40,220 nt of DNA from Clostridium sp. CAG:590 (GCA_000431135.1 HF987837.1:1-40220), one strand, 5' to 3'. Positions 1 to 7,888 are shown, counted from the first letter of the stretch. Numbers and translations: made by a program. Notes: generated from the letters alone by a model not told the origin.

Positions 1-1
1 T

Positions 2-181
2 CCGGTATTAATCGTTTGTGGAGAAAGGGACAATGCAAACAAAAAAACTTCAAAAGAACTTTGCCATTATCTGAACAATTCCTACTTCCATGAGCTTATG
101 AAAACAGGTCATGAAGCAAACATAGAAGCCCCGGAAGAGTTAGCGAACGTGTTGCAGAGATTTTATGATAGTATCAGATAG
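2..181 (+). CDS. Alpha/beta hydrolase, C-terminal part (cut by window edge)
   Basis: The frame is open from the first base and ends at TAG 179-181, giving 59 residues of a C-terminus. It starts PVLIVCGERDNAN, the strand and loop that carry the acid residue in alpha/beta hydrolases, and contains MKTGHEANIEAPEEL, where the H is the usual catalytic histidine near the end of the fold. Family assignment rests on these two landmarks in the right order and spacing. The nucleophile lies upstream of the window, so neither substrate nor intactness can be judged. Small esterases and hydrolases of this type act in the cytoplasm. Confidence 0.7.
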   Translation, partial: PVLIVCGERDNANKKTSKELCHYLNNSYFHELMKTGHEANIEAPEELANVLQRFYDSIR

Positions 182-215
182 CTTTCAGTTTGTGAAAATG
201 GATAAAGGAGCTTTT

Positions 216-374
216 ATGAAATTTATAGGAATTAGAAGAGTATTTTCTACTAAAAATGAACAGCAATATCAGACGATTGGATTGTTCTGGGATGAAATGT
301 CAAAGTTATATGGACGAGACAATCTTATGGGTTTAGGATGTAATTATAGAGAGGATTCCGTTTTGGGAAATTGA
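216..374 (+). pseudogene. Truncated effector-binding (GyrI-like/AraC-effector) domain protein
   Basis: Start ATG 216 is preceded by AAAGGAG (204-210). The 52 residues (MKFIGIRRVFST, then QTIGLFWDEMSKLYG, then LGCNYREDS) resemble the first third of GyrI-like effector-binding proteins, which are normally about 150 residues and bind small molecules in a two-fold barrel. The reading frame stops at TGA 372-374 just after the REDS motif, and I cannot find the rest of the domain in another frame before the next gene. I infer a 3'-truncated or frameshifted remnant. The family call is moderate because only one conserved block is present. Confidence 0.5.
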
Positions 375-416
375 ACAAACCGGGATTTATGGAGGTAATG
401 TACAAAGGGATTTAAT

Positions 417-1010
417 ATGATAAAAATTGTGTGGTCAATAAATGATATAAATAAATATCAAACAGGAAGCTTGCCAGATGACGCAGTAAAGATAGAAACA
501 CCGCAGAGTGTTGATGAACTGATGAAAAAAGCAGTGCCAATTGCTGCAATTCTATGTGTTTTCCTTTTTATTGCTATGCTTTGTAAAACGATAATATGCA
601 AGACAGTTGTAATCTCACCAATATTTATTATGGTTGGATTTACTTTCGGTTTTTTACTGTTAATAATTCATGAGTGGTTACATGGAATTGTTTATCCTAA
701 GGAAGCAGATGTGACAATAGGAAGAATGAATGGAAAGACAACATTTGTCGCATTAGCATCATATCCATTGAAGCGAAATCGGTTTATATTGATGTGCCTG
801 TTGCCATTTGTTCTTGGATTAGTTCCATTTATATTATTTGTAATTAGTCCTGCTGAATTTAGAGTATTTAATGGATTAAATTTTGGCATGGCATGTATGG
901 GGATGGTTTCGCCATTCCCAGATGTGTTTAATGTTCTTGTCGTTCTAAGAAATTCTGAAAAAAGCGATTTAATAATGTTCTACAAGAATGATATGTATAA
1001 GATTTCTTAA
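417..1010 (+). CDS. DUF3267-type membrane metalloprotease
   Basis: The 197-residue protein has hydrophobic segments at about residues 40-60, 65-84, 123-143 and 150-170. An HEWLHG motif at 85-90 closes the second segment, which is the HExxH zinc-ligand arrangement inside the membrane seen in DUF3267 putative zincin peptidases. An aspartate in the later SPFPDVFN motif (about 165-172) is a plausible third metal ligand. The length is normal for the family. A ribosome site (AAAGGGA, 405-411) precedes ATG 417. The substrate is unknown. Bases 574-606 inside this gene recur exactly at 2488-2520. Confidence 0.75.
   Translation: MIKIVWSINDINKYQTGSLPDDAVKIETPQSVDELMKKAVPIAAILCVFLFIAMLCKTIICKTVVISPIFIMVGFTFGFLLLIIHEWLHGIVYPKEADVTIGRMNGKTTFVALASYPLKRNRFILMCLLPFVLGLVPFILFVISPAEFRVFNGLNFGMACMGMVSPFPDVFNVLVVLRNSEKSDLIMFYKNDMYKIS
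574..606 (+). repeat. 33-bp direct duplication, copy 1 (inside DUF3267 gene)
   Basis: These 33 bases, starting CTATGCTTTG and ending GCAAGACAG, are identical to 2488-2520. Here they are coding sequence (second half of the first membrane segment). The second copy lies in non-coding DNA next to a Fic remnant. A perfect 33-base match is far beyond chance in a 40-kb window. Confidence 0.9.
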
Positions 1011-1084
1011 ATTTCTGGCTGACCGTACAGTTGATCAGATAGGAGAATATAAATCTGCAACTCAAAATATTTTGGAGAAATAGC

Positions 1085-1756
1085 ATGGAAAAATATTTAA
1101 GAGAAACAAAAATGCTGGATTATTCAAGTGAAAACATACAGCAATTAATACGGAAAAGAAACTGGAATGATATAGAAGAATTTGAACGATTAAAATCAAT
1201 TTACACGTTTGTAAGAGATGAGATTTTGTTCGGATATAATATTGATGATACTGTTTGTGCATCAAAGGTTTTAACAGATGGTTATGGGCAATGCAATACA
1301 AAGGGAACATTGTTCATGGCACTATTAAGAGTTTGTGATATTCCTTGCAGGGTGCATGGATTTACCATTGATAAGGAACTACAAAAGGGAGCAATGACAG
1401 GAATTGTGTATAAGAATGCACCTCGAAATGTGCTGCATAGTTGGGTTGAAGTGTATTTTGAAGATACATGGTACGAGTTAGAGGGATTTATTATTGATAT
1501 ACAATATTTGAGAAAATTGCAAAGAAAAAATAGTGATTGCACGGGTGCGTTTTGTGGCTATGGTGTGGCAGTGAAAGACCTTAAAAATCCGGTTATTGAT
1601 TTTGACAGAAATAATACATATATTCAGAGCGAAGGAATCAATCAGGATTTTGGAGTTTATGATTCGCCAGATGATTTGCTAAAGGAACATCATCAGGAAA
1701 TGTCTGCATTAAAGGCTTTTTTATACAGAAATTTAGGAAGAAACTTGATGAATTGA
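1085..1756 (+). CDS. Transglutaminase-like superfamily protein
   Basis: The 223-residue protein shows the transglutaminase-like triad in order: C70 in DGYGQCNTK, H118 in LHSWVEVYF and D138 in LEGFIID. The spacing fits bacterial transglutaminase-like (papain-fold) proteins, many of which act as amidases, proteases or unknown acyltransferases. No signal peptide or membrane segment is seen, so it is probably cytoplasmic. GGAG at 1074-1077 lies a good distance from ATG 1085. It stands alone between the DUF3267 gene and the GNAT gene, all in the same direction. Its specific substrate cannot be predicted. Confidence 0.75.
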   Translation: MEKYLRETKMLDYSSENIQQLIRKRNWNDIEEFERLKSIYTFVRDEILFGYNIDDTVCASKVLTDGYGQCNTKGTLFMALLRVCDIPCRVHGFTIDKELQKGAMTGIVYKNAPRNVLHSWVEVYFEDTWYELEGFIIDIQYLRKLQRKNSDCTGAFCGYGVAVKDLKNPVIDFDRNNTYIQSEGINQDFGVYDSPDDLLKEHHQEMSALKAFLYRNLGRNLMN

Positions 1757-1839
1757 AATGTTAATAAAATTAGAAATTCTTGAATTTCAGTTTGGTAATT
1801 GGTTTTGGGAAGGAAAAATCGGAATTTGGAGGAAAGATT

Positions 1840-2319
1840 ATGGTAATCAGAAAGTATATGGAAAAAGACATTTCTGCAATGGTTTATATCTGGAATAAGG
1901 TTGTGGAAGATGGTGAGGCTTTTCCACAAGAAGATTTTTTGAATGATAAAACGGGTGCTGACTTTTTTGCAGCGCAGACATATTGTGGTGTTGCAGATAA
2001 CAATGGAAAAATCGTGGGGCTCTATATTCTGCATCCAAACAATACTGGCCGCTGTGGGCATATTGCAAATGCGAGTTACGCTGTTGCTGCAGATTGCCGC
2101 GGCGAGCATATCGGTGAAAAATTGGTAACTGATTGTCTTGTACAAGCAAAGCGGCATGGCTTTGGAATTTTGCAATTCAATGCTGTAGTGGAAAACAATG
2201 TTCATGCTCGTCATCTGTACGAACGACTGGGCTTTGTGCAGATTGGAACGGTACCGAAAGGTTTTCGTATGAAAGATGGAACCTATCAAAATATCTGTCT
2301 GTATTATCATGAACTGTAA
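1840..2319 (+). CDS. GNAT family N-acetyltransferase
   Basis: The 159-residue GNAT protein carries the acetyl-CoA-binding motif A as CRGEHIGEK (residues 86-94) after strand 4, and the typical C-terminal HARHLYERLGF motif B, where the Tyr is the usual general acid. Start ATG 1840 is chosen because GGAGG (1828-1832) precedes it. An upstream in-frame ATG at 1780 lacks such a site and would add unconserved residues. These enzymes transfer acetyl from acetyl-CoA to an amine. The acceptor is unknown. Confidence 0.85.
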   Translation: MVIRKYMEKDISAMVYIWNKVVEDGEAFPQEDFLNDKTGADFFAAQTYCGVADNNGKIVGLYILHPNNTGRCGHIANASYAVAADCRGEHIGEKLVTDCLVQAKRHGFGILQFNAVVENNVHARHLYERLGFVQIGTVPKGFRMKDGTYQNICLYYHEL

Positions 2320-2367
2320 AGCAAGCCGATAACTTCAATTTATGAAACTTCGACAGATAATGGATGA

Positions 2368-2466
2368 AAATATGTCGATGCTACAAATGATATTTTCGCT
2401 GAAAATGCATGGTATTTCAGGAATTCTTTGGTGAGAGCAAATTATAAATTTGATGTTGGAGAATGA
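2368..2466 (+). pseudogene. Fic-family protein, C-terminal remnant
   Basis: The frame is open only from 2368 (TGA at 2365-2367) to TGA 2464-2466. It encodes a peptide containing ENAWYFRNSLVRANYK, which resembles the C-terminal helix of Fic-domain proteins (WYFRNALVRANY pattern). The catalytic HxFxxGNGR part is absent. No start codon or ribosome site is present. It lies just 21 bp before a 33-bp sequence duplicated from the DUF3267 gene, which suggests a rearrangement junction. Confidence 0.55.
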
Positions 2467-2487
2467 AATAATAGAGTCTGTTAATTT

Positions 2488-2520
2488 CTATGCTTTGTAA
2501 AACGATAATATGCAAGACAG
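2488..2520 (+). repeat. 33-bp direct duplication, copy 2
   Basis: Exact copy of 574-606. It sits between the Fic remnant and the broken AAA ATPase gene, directly before two 33-bp repeat units. It may mark the end of a deletion or insertion event. Confidence 0.9.
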
Positions 2521-2536
2521 AGTAATTAAAAATAAA

Positions 2537-2602
2537 AAATGCGGAAACAAGGCAAAATACTATATAAAAAAATGCGGAAATGTGACAAAATGAGAAATAA
2601 AA
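2537..2602 (+). repeat. Two imperfect 33-bp direct repeats upstream of broken ATPase gene
   Basis: AATGCGGAAA begins at 2538 or 2539 and again at 2571, a 33-bp step, and both units continue with a similar CAAAAT block (2553-2558 and 2586-2591). The arrangement parallels the four 34-bp repeats before the intact paralogue at 18620, whose core read on the other strand is TGCGCAAAGTA. Inference: leftover operator or iteron array of this ATPase family. Confidence 0.5.
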
Positions 2603-2625
2603 ATTTGTGGAAAGGAAGATGCCCT

Positions 2626-3695
2626 GTGTTTAAACGTAAAATATATAGTAAAATGCAAGAGTGGAAAAAAGACTCAAATGGAAAGACGGCCCTTTTAATT
2701 GAGGGTGCAAGACGAATCGGTAAATCAACAGTCGTTGAAGAATTTGCAAAAATGAATATGACAGCTATATATTGATTGATTTTTCAAGAGCATCAAAAGA
2801 AACCAAAGAACTTTTTGAAGATGTTTCAGATTTGAATTTTCTATTTTTGCAGTTACAGTTACAATTTAAAGTGGATTTACAAGAAAGAGAATCAGTCATT
2901 ATATTTGATGAAGTGCAGCTTTGTCCAGCAGCTCGTCATGCAATTAAAGCATTAGTTGAAGATCGACGATATGATTATATTGAAACAAATAATTTTAGAA
3001 AAGTAGATGAAATAAAAAGAGACATTTTAAATTTGTATGAAAGTGATTTTGCAAAAATTGATCCGACAGGACGTTTGGCAATGTTGTTTGATGCAATTCC
3101 CGCTCAGTTGAATAAAAATGCTGCCAGATATCAAACGAGTAGTGTGCTAAATGGCGAAAGACAAGATAAAATATTAGAACTTATTGCGGAACTAAAAGAT
3201 TCAAAGACAGTACTGGTTGCATATAATACAAATGATCCGGATGCCGGTATGGCAAATACAAAAGATTTATCAAGATTCAAACTATTTTTAAATGATACAG
3301 GTCTGTTTGTAACTTTGATGTTTAAGGATAAGGATTTCACAGAAAATGAAATCTATCAGAAGCTGTTAAATGATAAATTAAGTGTTAATCTAGGATATTT
3401 ATATGAAAATATTGTAGCTCAGTGTTTGGCAGCTAATGGAAATGAATTATTTTATCATACGATTATGAATCAGAACTCTAAACATAATTATGAAATAGAT
3501 TTTATTTTGGCTAGAAAGAATAAAATTGTTCCTATAGAGATAAAATCATCAGGATATAAAACACATAAATCACTTGATGTATTTACAGAAAAATATTCAG
3601 GAAGGATATTGAGAAGATATTTAGTTTATACGAAAGATTTGAGTAAAGATGAAGATGTTTTTTGCATACCGGTTTATATGGTGCCATTTTTATAA
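2626..3695 (+). pseudogene. Broken AAA+ ATPase with DUF4143 domain
   Basis: This is a degraded paralogue of the intact gene at 18620-19981. GTG 2626 (after AAAGGAAG, 2611-2618) gives FKRKIYSKMQEW, matching the start of the intact copy, and Walker A reads GARRIGKST. A single-base frameshift near 2750-2760 ends the frame at TGA 2773-2775. Reading continues in the other frame with LIDFSRASK, Walker B (IIFDEVQ) and the C-terminal nuclease-like EIDFILA and IEIKSSG motifs. About 87 codons between RYDYIET (near 2987) and the DEIKRDIL motif are deleted relative to the intact copy. Two independent lesions make a functional product very unlikely. Confidence 0.85.
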
Positions 3696-3844
3696 TATTG
3701 AAAAACTATTTTCTCCAACCAGAACTCAGCTTGGAATATATGAAACAAAAATAAAACACACGGGAGGAGACCGGCTAGGAAAAGGCAACCATATATATTC
3801 GTTGTAGACTTTATAATACAGGTAGTTCAGCAAAGGAAGGTCAA

Positions 3845-5209
3845 ATGCACATGGAAAAAAATCTTACTACAGGTAGCGTATTCAAAAATGTCATTCTGTT
3901 CTCGCTGCCATACTTACTCGCATATTTCTTGCAGACACTCTATGGAATGGCGGATCTCTTTATTATCGGTCAGTTTGAGAATGTTGCCGGCACGACCGCC
4001 GTTTCCATTGGTTCACAGGTTATGCATATGCTCACGGTGATGATCGTCGGACTTGCAATGGGAACGACCGTCAGCATCGGGCAAGCCAGCGGTGCGGGTG
4101 ATCGTAAACAGGCGGCAAAGGATGTTGGTAATACTGTGATGCTTTTTATGGTGGTCTCTGTCACGGTGATGGCGGTTTTGCTGGCACTGGTGCATCTCAT
4201 CGCTTCGGCAATGTCCACTCCGACAGAAGCCATGGACGGGACTGTGGCGTACCTGACCATTTGCTTTATCGGTATCCCCTTTATCACAGCGTATAACATT
4301 ATCAGTTCTATTTTCCGTGGTATGGGTGACAGCAAAAGTCCGATGTACTTTATCGCCGTTGCCTGTGCAGCTAACATCAGTTTGGATTATCTGTTTATGG
4401 GTATCCTGCACTTGGGGGCTGCTGGTGCGGCTCTTGGCACAACGCTTTCTCAGGCAATCAGCGTAGCGGTTTCTTTGACTGTTATTCTGAAAAGAAAAAG
4501 TATTGTTTTGAAAAAGGATGACTTTAAGCCCTGCCAATCAGTAATGGGCAAGATTTTGAAAATCGGTGTCCCTATCGCTTTTCAAGACGGTCTGATCCAA
4601 ATTGCCTTTATCGTTATTACGATCATTGCCAATCAAAGAGGTCTGAACGATGCGGCGGCAGTCGGTATTGTTGAGAAAGTAATAGGCTTTCTGTTCCTAA
4701 TCCCATCCTCGATGTTATCTACCGTTTCAGCGTTGGGCGCACAAAATATCGGTGCAGGCAAACCGGAACGGGCAATCCAAACGCTTCGGTATGCGGTGTT
4801 GCTTGCCGTGGGATTCGGGGTGATTTCCTCCATCGTTATTCAGTTTGCGGCGGAGCCTGTCGTAGCTTTGTTTACGGACAGAAACACCGTGGGCGGTGCG
4901 GATGTGATACGGCTGGGCGGTCAGTATCTTAGAGGATATATCTGGGACAGCATTTTTGCGGGTATCCATTTCAGCTTCAGCGGATATTTCTGCGCCTGCG
5001 GAAAATCCGGGCTGTCGTTCCTGCATAATATTCTCGCTATCGCGCTGGTGCGTATCCCAGGTGTCTATCTGACCTCACAGCTTTTTCCGGAAACGCTTTT
5101 TCCGATGGGCTTGGCAACGGCGGCAGGTTCACTGCTGTCAGTTGTAATCTGCGTCATCGCCTTTACTGTAATTCGTCGAAAAGACCGGCAGCTTGCGTTA
5201 AGGGGTTGA
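3845..5209 (+). CDS. MATE family multidrug/sodium antiporter
   Basis: The 454-residue integral membrane protein has twelve predicted helices. The N-terminal LLAYFLQTLYGMADLFIIG pattern and the internal repeat (ILKIGVPIAFQDGLIQ) are typical of MATE exporters (NorM/DinF type), which expel cationic drugs using Na+ or H+ gradients. The length is normal. GGAAGG (3835-3840) supports ATG 3845. The gene is visibly richer in G+C (many GCG, GGC and GTC codons) than its AT-rich neighbours, suggesting recent acquisition together with the MerR remnant that follows. The substrate is unknown. Confidence 0.9.
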   Translation: MHMEKNLTTGSVFKNVILFSLPYLLAYFLQTLYGMADLFIIGQFENVAGTTAVSIGSQVMHMLTVMIVGLAMGTTVSIGQASGAGDRKQAAKDVGNTVMLFMVVSVTVMAVLLALVHLIASAMSTPTEAMDGTVAYLTICFIGIPFITAYNIISSIFRGMGDSKSPMYFIAVACAANISLDYLFMGILHLGAAGAALGTTLSQAISVAVSLTVILKRKSIVLKKDDFKPCQSVMGKILKIGVPIAFQDGLIQIAFIVITIIANQRGLNDAAAVGIVEKVIGFLFLIPSSMLSTVSALGAQNIGAGKPERAIQTLRYAVLLAVGFGVISSIVIQFAAEPVVALFTDRNTVGGADVIRLGGQYLRGYIWDSIFAGIHFSFSGYFCACGKSGLSFLHNILAIALVRIPGVYLTSQLFPETLFPMGLATAAGSLLSVVICVIAFTVIRRKDRQLALRG

Positions 5210-5394
5210 ATACCATCCGCTATCTGCGGGCAATAGATATGCTGCTGACCGAAATTGAGGACTTTCTCAAAAGCAAAGATATAGACCGTATTGTGGAAAA
5301 ACTACGGCAACAGAAGTATGCGGTACTCAAAAAGCAGCAAGAACTGAAACGTATAGAACAGAAGATCGACCTTCGCCTGAATTGGTTGATGTGA
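5206..5394 (+). pseudogene. MerR-family regulator, C-terminal coiled-coil remnant
   Basis: TTG 5206 overlaps the MATE stop. The 62-residue product (LRAIDMLLTEIEDFLKSKD, then VEKLRQQKY, then LKRIEQKIDLRL) matches the dimerisation helix and following region of MerR regulators that start with an N-terminal helix-turn-helix, which is missing here. The base composition resembles the MATE gene. MerR regulators often control a neighbouring multidrug exporter, so this is probably what is left of the exporter's regulator after a deletion that fused its 3' end to the MATE gene. A genuine small protein cannot be excluded. Confidence 0.6.
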
Positions 5395-5434
5395 TGGTCG
5401 CAAAAAATAGAAGAAAAAACTCAGAAATTTGATT

Positions 5435-5488
5435 ATAAAAGGTCAGATTCGTCAGTAACCATCGGGCTTGACGGGTTTGACCTTTTAT
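5435..5488 (+). terminator. Long perfect hairpin (20-bp stem)
   Basis: Bases 5435-5454 pair with 5469-5488 over 20 positions (17 Watson-Crick, 3 G-U) around a 14-base loop. The right arm is T-rich (CCTTTTAT), so it can act as a terminator for the MATE unit. The unusual stem length also fits a small inverted-repeat element. Confidence 0.55.
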
Positions 5489-5491
5489 ATT

Positions 5492-5553
5492 GCAGAAATA
5501 TTACATAAAATGGATATGCGAATCTGTAGATATAAGGTATAATAGATGTGTTG
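5492..5553 (+). promoter_or_regulatory. Conserved 62-bp promoter cassette, copy 1
   Basis: TATAAT at 5538-5543 with TATGCG at the -35 position (5515-5520, 17-bp spacer). The block is about 85% identical to 14639-14699, including 25 identical bases at 5529-5553. The poor -35 but conserved flanks suggest activator dependence or a conserved promoter family. Its downstream gene here is only an ACT-domain remnant. Confidence 0.6.
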
Positions 5554-5560
5554 AGTTTAA

Positions 5561-5674
5561 CAAATTGGAATTTTTGCGGTATCTACATTCAACACAGATT
5601 ATATTTTAGTGAAAGATGCGGATTTTGAAAAATCATTAGCTGTATTATTAAATGCCGGATATACAGTGATATAG
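5561..5674 (+). pseudogene. ACT-domain (CASTOR-type) protein, C-terminal remnant
   Basis: The frame is closed by TAA 5558-5560 and runs to TAG 5672-5674, encoding 37 residues containing GIFAVSTFNTDYILVK followed by LLNAGYTVI. This is the characteristic last part of small ACT-domain amino-acid-binding proteins of the COG3603 kind. The N-terminal two-thirds are absent and no start codon is present. It lies immediately behind the conserved promoter cassette, so the deletion removed the gene's 5' part but left the promoter. Confidence 0.6.
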
Positions 5675-5726
5675 ATTTCAGATGCTTTAAACCCAAAGAA
5701 AATTATACGAGGAGTGAATCATTAGC

Positions 5727-6041
5727 ATGAAAGTTCAGCATATTGCAATCGAAGGAAAATGTTTCTTTATCAACACTGATATGATTATCAGACGCAGTTC
5801 ATACCCTTCTGATCTGCAGGAGTATAATATCGTATCTAAACTTCCAGGACTTGTGTGCAGAGGAGGAAGCTGCATTATTGATCCATATGGGCATTATTTG
5901 ACAAAACCTGTCTGGGATAAAGAAACTATCATTTACGCAGAACTTGATATGAATTTGCCTGCCGCCTGCAAAATGGAGCATGATGCAATCGGACATTATG
6001 CCCGTCCGGATGTATTTGAATTAAAAGTCAATGAAAAATAA
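5727..6041 (+). pseudogene. Nitrilase C-terminal third (catalytic residues missing)
   Basis: The 104 residues align with the last third of carbon-nitrogen hydrolases of the nitrilase branch: HIAIEGKCFFINTDM, then VCRGGSCIIDPYG, then IIYAELDM and HYARPDVFEL at the end. Full nitrilases are about 300-330 residues, and the Glu, Lys and Cys catalytic triad lies in the missing N-terminal part, so no hydrolase activity is expected. A weak ribosome site (GAGGAG, 5710-5715) precedes ATG 5727, so the fragment could still be translated. It overlaps the next gene by 11 bp, suggesting an original nitrilase/membrane-protein operon. Confidence 0.8.
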
Positions 6042-6636
6042 CAATAAAAAAACACTAAAGAAATTGGCAATCCTTGTAATAGGTTCTATAATTGCGGCTT
6101 ATGGAATTACACTTGCACTGTATGCTGGATTTGGCGGAGCTACGCTTGCGGTGCTGTGGCAGGGGATTGCAAGAACATTTCACATAAGCATTGGCACAGC
6201 ATCTTTTGTTGTAGCATTGGGAATGATTTTGTTTGCGCTCATTTACGATAAAAGTCAGATTCATATAGGAACTGTGTTGTACCAGATTGTATACAGTACC
6301 TGTGTAGATTTGTTTGCTAACTGCCATATTTACAGTACCTATAAGTGGATCAATTTTTTAATTATGTTGTTAGGAGTGGTTTTGTTTGCTGTCGGAACAG
6401 GACTATATGCGTCGGCATCCCTTGGTAGAGGCTCCTATGAGGCAGTCACTTTTGCTTTAGCAGAAAAAAATCACTGGCAGATTAAATTTGTCCGAATGGC
6501 ATTGGATATTTTGGTTGTTGTTACAGGTGTTTTGTTTGGTGGAAAGTTTGGTGTATGCACGCTTATTACAGTTATCATTTCAGGCCCAATTATCCAATTT
6601 GTTAATGCGAAAGCAAAACAAGTTTTAAAGATATGA
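6031..6636 (+). CDS. YczE/YitT-type integral membrane protein
   Basis: The 201-residue protein has five or six hydrophobic helices (about residues 10-32, 50-72, 78-98, 106-128, 150-168 and 172-190). The ITLALYAGFGGATLAVL and LYASASLGRGSYEAVTFAL repeats resemble the YczE/YyaS/YitT membrane protein group, whose transport role is not settled. The start overlaps the nitrilase remnant in a different frame, implying translational coupling. Downstream lies a strong terminator (6709-6747). It looks intact, unlike its partner. Confidence 0.7.
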   Translation: MKNNNKKTLKKLAILVIGSIIAAYGITLALYAGFGGATLAVLWQGIARTFHISIGTASFVVALGMILFALIYDKSQIHIGTVLYQIVYSTCVDLFANCHIYSTYKWINFLIMLLGVVLFAVGTGLYASASLGRGSYEAVTFALAEKNHWQIKFVRMALDILVVVTGVLFGGKFGVCTLITVIISGPIIQFVNAKAKQVLKI

Positions 6637-6708
6637 TAGTAAAGAAACTTACAACTTCAAGTTTGTCGAACTGGCGAAATACAGAAAACAGCATAAGAAT
6701 AATCAACA

Positions 6709-6747
6709 GGCAGGTAGTCTTATAACGAGACTTCCTGCCTTCTTTTA
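6709..6747 (+). terminator. Rho-independent terminator
   Basis: Bases 6709-6720 pair with 6728-6739 (12 bp, one mismatch) around a 7-base loop, followed by TTCTTTTAT. It ends the nitrilase remnant/YczE-like unit. Confidence 0.75.
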
Positions 6748-6771
6748 TGCCTGCAAGTGCCATTTCTCAAG

Positions 6772-6804
6772 GGGGTGTTCAAATGAACCCCTTTTGAACA
6801 CCCC
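6772..6804. repeat. Perfect 12-bp inverted repeat (GGGGTGTTCAAA)
   Basis: GGGGTGTTCAAA (6772-6783) pairs exactly with 6793-6804 around a 9-base loop. No T-tract follows, so it is unlikely to be a simple terminator. It may be an operator or element end. Confidence 0.5.
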
Positions 6805-7252
6805 TAGGGGATATGGTTAAATTGTATCACGTTCAGTGTTCCAACGAATCCCTGTTTGTGCGGGTATATCCGAATCGGAATTGATGTCATTGTATCCAGA
6901 CATAGATTGCTGGGTATCAGTAACTCATATACAATAATTAAAATAATGAATATCGTTCTCGAGGTTTGACAGCGTGAATGGCGCGGTAGTAGTTTGGTTT
7001 GCCAATATACTTCAAACGAAGTGAATTTGAAGTATGCCAACATATCTTGTTTTTTTGATAATATTGGATATAATGATACCAAATCAAGATTTACTAAATC
7101 ATGATTTGATATTGATAGAGGCATTATTGTGTTTGTTGGAAGAGAATCGGAAATGCAACTGTCAAATTAATGAACCAGAGGCAACTTGTTGATTATGCAG
7201 TGAAATGGATGGAAGAAAACAGATAAAATCCGATCGGGGAGGGGCAAGAAGA

Positions 7253-7888
7253 ATGGATATATATGAATATGGAAATGAGCAGGCATCTGTTGTCCTGATT
7301 GAGATGGTGGGAGAACATAATCTTCCGGGAATCGAACAGAAAATTATAGAAATCCGAAGATTAATCGATATGGATTTCCGATTCATAGCAGTGAAAGTGA
7401 ATAATTGGAATCAGGATTTATCCCCTTGGAATGCCGAAGCGGTATTTGGAACAGAAGAATTTGGTAATGGTGCAAAAAGTACATTAGATGAAGTCTTGAA
7501 ATTATGTACGGATACCAGTAAATATTACTGTATCGGTGGATATTCCATGGCAGGATTATTTGCCCTGTGGACAGCAATGCAGACAAATCGGTTTGATGGT
7601 ATTGCGGCAGCATCGCCATCTATCTGGTTTCCGGGATTTTTGGAATACATGAAACGACAGAAGGTACAAAGTGATTGTATCTACCTGAGTCTGGGAGATA
7701 AAGAGGAAAAGACCAGAAATGCCATTATGGCACAGGTTGGTAATTGTATACGACAGGCATATGCATGGTTAGATGAAGAAGGAATACAATGCACATTAGA
7801 GTGGAATCAGGGGGGACATTTTAAAGAGCCGGATATACGGATGGCAAGAGCCTTTGCCTGGGTAATGAAAAATTTGACAAGAAAATAG
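7253..7888 (+). CDS. Alpha/beta hydrolase (esterase-like)
   Basis: The 211-residue protein has a nucleophile elbow GYSMAG (S98), an acid candidate D149 in LSLGDKE and a catalytic histidine H189 in NQGGHF, in the order of the alpha/beta hydrolase fold. The general layout resembles short esterases of the S-formylglutathione hydrolase/IroE type. ATG 7253 is chosen because GGGGAGGGG (about 7237-7245) precedes it. An in-frame ATG at 7205 would add 16 unconserved residues and lacks a site. No signal peptide, so cytoplasmic. The substrate is unknown. Confidence 0.75.
   Translation: MDIYEYGNEQASVVLIEMVGEHNLPGIEQKIIEIRRLIDMDFRFIAVKVNNWNQDLSPWNAEAVFGTEEFGNGAKSTLDEVLKLCTDTSKYYCIGGYSMAGLFALWTAMQTNRFDGIAAASPSIWFPGFLEYMKRQKVQSDCIYLSLGDKEEKTRNAIMAQVGNCIRQAYAWLDEEGIQCTLEWNQGGHFKEPDIRMARAFAWVMKNLTRK

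Larger units (their letters stand above)
6637..7252. other. Gene-poor stretch with hairpins, probable element remnant
   Basis: Between the YczE-like gene and the esterase I find no convincing gene. It holds a terminator (6709-6747), a 12-bp perfect hairpin (6772-6804), a second perfect 10-bp inverted repeat (ATACTTCAAA near 7011-7020 with TTTGAAGTAT near 7032-7041), and a TATAAT at 7071-7076 that may serve the esterase. An 18-codon ORF starts at ATG 7170 (MNQRQLVDYAVKWMEENR) without a recognised family. The sequence CCTGCAAGTGCC (6750-6761) recurs near 30545 beside the transposase relic, which hints at shared mobile-element debris. Confidence 0.4.

Noticed and set aside
1693..2310. 205-residue open frame on the minus strand opposite the GNAT gene
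   Set aside because: No ribosome site, biased low-complexity composition and complete overlap with a clear GNAT gene on the other strand.
6804..7124. 106-residue minus-strand frame in the gene-poor stretch
   Set aside because: No ribosome site, no recognisable motif, and composition typical of non-coding AT-rich DNA.
7170..7226. 18-codon ORF MNQRQLVDYAVKWMEENR before the esterase
   Set aside because: Too short and without a clear ribosome site to call a gene; mentioned only within the gene-poor stretch.
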